The notes beneath the pieces were generated by a model. The model was not told the origin of the DNA and made no database searches. It was given only the letters and a program-made list of their open reading frames with translations. A program made the translations under genes and the position numbers. From contig JAZKAR010000005.1 of NCBI GenBank assembly GCA_040389065.1, forward strand, positions 186,001 through 250,000: a stretch of DNA of 64,000 bases, given 5' to 3'. Source of the DNA: JAZKAR01 sp040389065. Its GTDB lineage: Bacteria; Pseudomonadota; Gammaproteobacteria; Burkholderiales; Casimicrobiaceae. Positions 63,086 through 64,000 of this stretch are shown here, in pieces; position 1 is the stretch's first letter; every line of letters starts with the position of its first letter.

Positions 63086-64000
63086 TTATTTTTTCTTCGG
63101 TACAAATAGATCAGTAATCGTACCTTCAGCCATTTCGGCCGCCATTGCCAGGGTTTCAGAAAGTGTAGGATGAGGATGAACGCTTAAACCAATATCATGC
63201 ATATCTGCGCCCATTTCTAACGCCAATACAGCTTCAGCCACTAACTCACCTGCATTAGGCCCGACAAATGAAGCACCTAAAATACGGCGAGTGGCAGGAT
63301 CTAATAACACTTTTGTAATGCCCTCTTCGCGCCCCATAGCTAAAGAACGACCACTGGCTGCCCAAGGAAAACTAGCTTTCTCGTAAGCAATACCCTTCGC
63401 TTTCGCTTGTATTTCTGTTAAGCCCATCCAAGCAATTTCAGGGTCAGTATAAGCAACGGAAGGAATCGTTTTAGCTTCAAACGCAACAGCATGCCCAGCA
63501 ATAACTTCAGCAGCTACTTTTGCTTCATGTACCGCTTTATGCGCTAACATAGGGTCGCCTGCAATATCGCCAATAGCAAAAATATGAGGAATATTCGTGC
63601 GCTGTTGATTATCTACAGAAATAAACCCGCGATCATCAACATTCACACCGGCTTTTTCTGCCCCAATCAATTTTCCATTAGGTCTGCGGCCTACGGCTAG
63701 TAATACGCGATCATATACATCAGGCTGCGGTGCTACTTTTTCATTTGCACCTTCAAATGTGGCTTTTAAACCTTGCGGAGTTGCTTCTAATTTAGCTACT
63801 TTAGTGTTTAGATAAATAGCCTCATAGCGCTTTTCAATACGTTTATGCAAAGGCTTTACGATATCTGCATCTACACCAGGAATCAGTTGAGGCCCTAATT
63901 CTACTACCGTAACTTTTGAACCTAAAGCATCATACACACATGCCATTTCAAGCCCGATAATACCGCCCCCAATCACTAATAAGCGCTTGGGAATAGAGCG
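63086..64000 (-). CDS. lpdA: Dihydrolipoyl dehydrogenase (E3), 5' end outside window
   Basis: The frame is open to base 64000 on the minus strand, so the N-terminal FAD domain with the redox-active disulfide is outside the window. Visible are the NAD-binding motif GGGIIGLEMACVYDALGS, the second FAD motif HIFAIGDIAGDPMLAHKA, and the C-terminal dimer domain with the catalytic His-Glu motif HPHPTLSE. It re-oxidises the lipoyl groups of 2-oxoacid dehydrogenase complexes. Confidence 0.96.
   Translation of the reverse strand, partial: RSIPKRLLVIGGGIIGLEMACVYDALGSKVTVVELGPQLIPGVDADIVKPLHKRIEKRYEAIYLNTKVAKLEATPQGLKATFEGANEKVAPQPDVYDRVLLAVGRRPNGKLIGAEKAGVNVDDRGFISVDNQQRTNIPHIFAIGDIAGDPMLAHKAVHEAKVAAEVIAGHAVAFEAKTIPSVAYTDPEIAWMGLTEIQAKAKGIAYEKASFPWAASGRSLAMGREEGITKVLLDPATRRILGASFVGPNAGELVAEAVLALEMGADMHDIGLSVHPHPTLSETLAMAAEMAEGTITDLFVPKKK

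Overview
The window is bacterial chromosome, roughly 40% GC judged by eye, and almost certainly from a low-GC betaproteobacterium, probably Burkholderiales-like. The grounds are gene families and neighbourhoods typical of that class: a DUF3460 protein, VanZ next to a thioredoxin-like [2Fe-2S] ferredoxin, HIT-tatA-tatB, mucD/degQ-lepA-lepB-DUF4845-rnc, and ampD-pilR-pilS-PP0621. The species cannot be named from sequence alone. A run of 100 N (62957-63056) shows that this is a scaffold with a gap of unknown true length.

Layout. Positions 1-9903 (+) hold envelope and housekeeping genes: a 5'-truncated Do-family protease, lepA, lepB, DUF4845, rnc, then mreC-mreD-mrdA-rodA for cell elongation. Neither era nor mreB is at its usual place. 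Positions 10190-19034 (+) hold DUF484, HIT, tatA, an in-frame tatB-purE fusion, purK, a membrane protein, rimO, a PotD/PotF-like binding protein, VanZ and ferredoxin. Positions 19235-25086 (-) hold tamB and tamA. A small-gene region follows: alpha/beta hydrolase, DUF3460, 1-Cys peroxiredoxin, a thioredoxin-like protein and trpG-trpD-trpC.

Positions 31319-52291 (-), with a divergent phosphopantetheinyl transferase at 52689-53348 (+), form a 21-kb aryl-polyene-type type II polyketide cluster. It encodes a chain-length factor, three ketosynthases, two ACPs, a ketoreductase, two hotdog dehydratases, an acyl/aryl-ACP ligase, an aromatic amino acid ammonia-lyase, a thioesterase, acyltransferase and glycosyltransferase functions, a LolA-like carrier, an MMPL exporter, a DUF3261 lipoprotein and an FAD oxidoreductase. 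The predicted product is a conjugated aryl polyene fixed to a lipid in the outer membrane. Two genes I do not recognise (41794-43055) lie between the LolA and MMPL genes, bounded by repeat elements.

Positions 53386-64000 hold ampD, a PilR/PilS-like two-component system, PP0621, corA, a secreted protein joining an MVL-type mannan-binding module to a GH128 glucanase domain, pbpC, the assembly gap and a 5'-truncated lpdA.

The most striking unexplained structure is a family of 12 short (81-131 bp) intergenic elements. They share the terminal inverted repeat TAGAAGTTACGCAG and carry 5-bp AT-rich direct repeats at their ends, seven exact (one of them with a degenerate element end). I read them as non-autonomous transposable elements (MITEs). 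They cluster from 26 to 61 kb, punctuate the polyene operon, and often sit exactly at stop codons.
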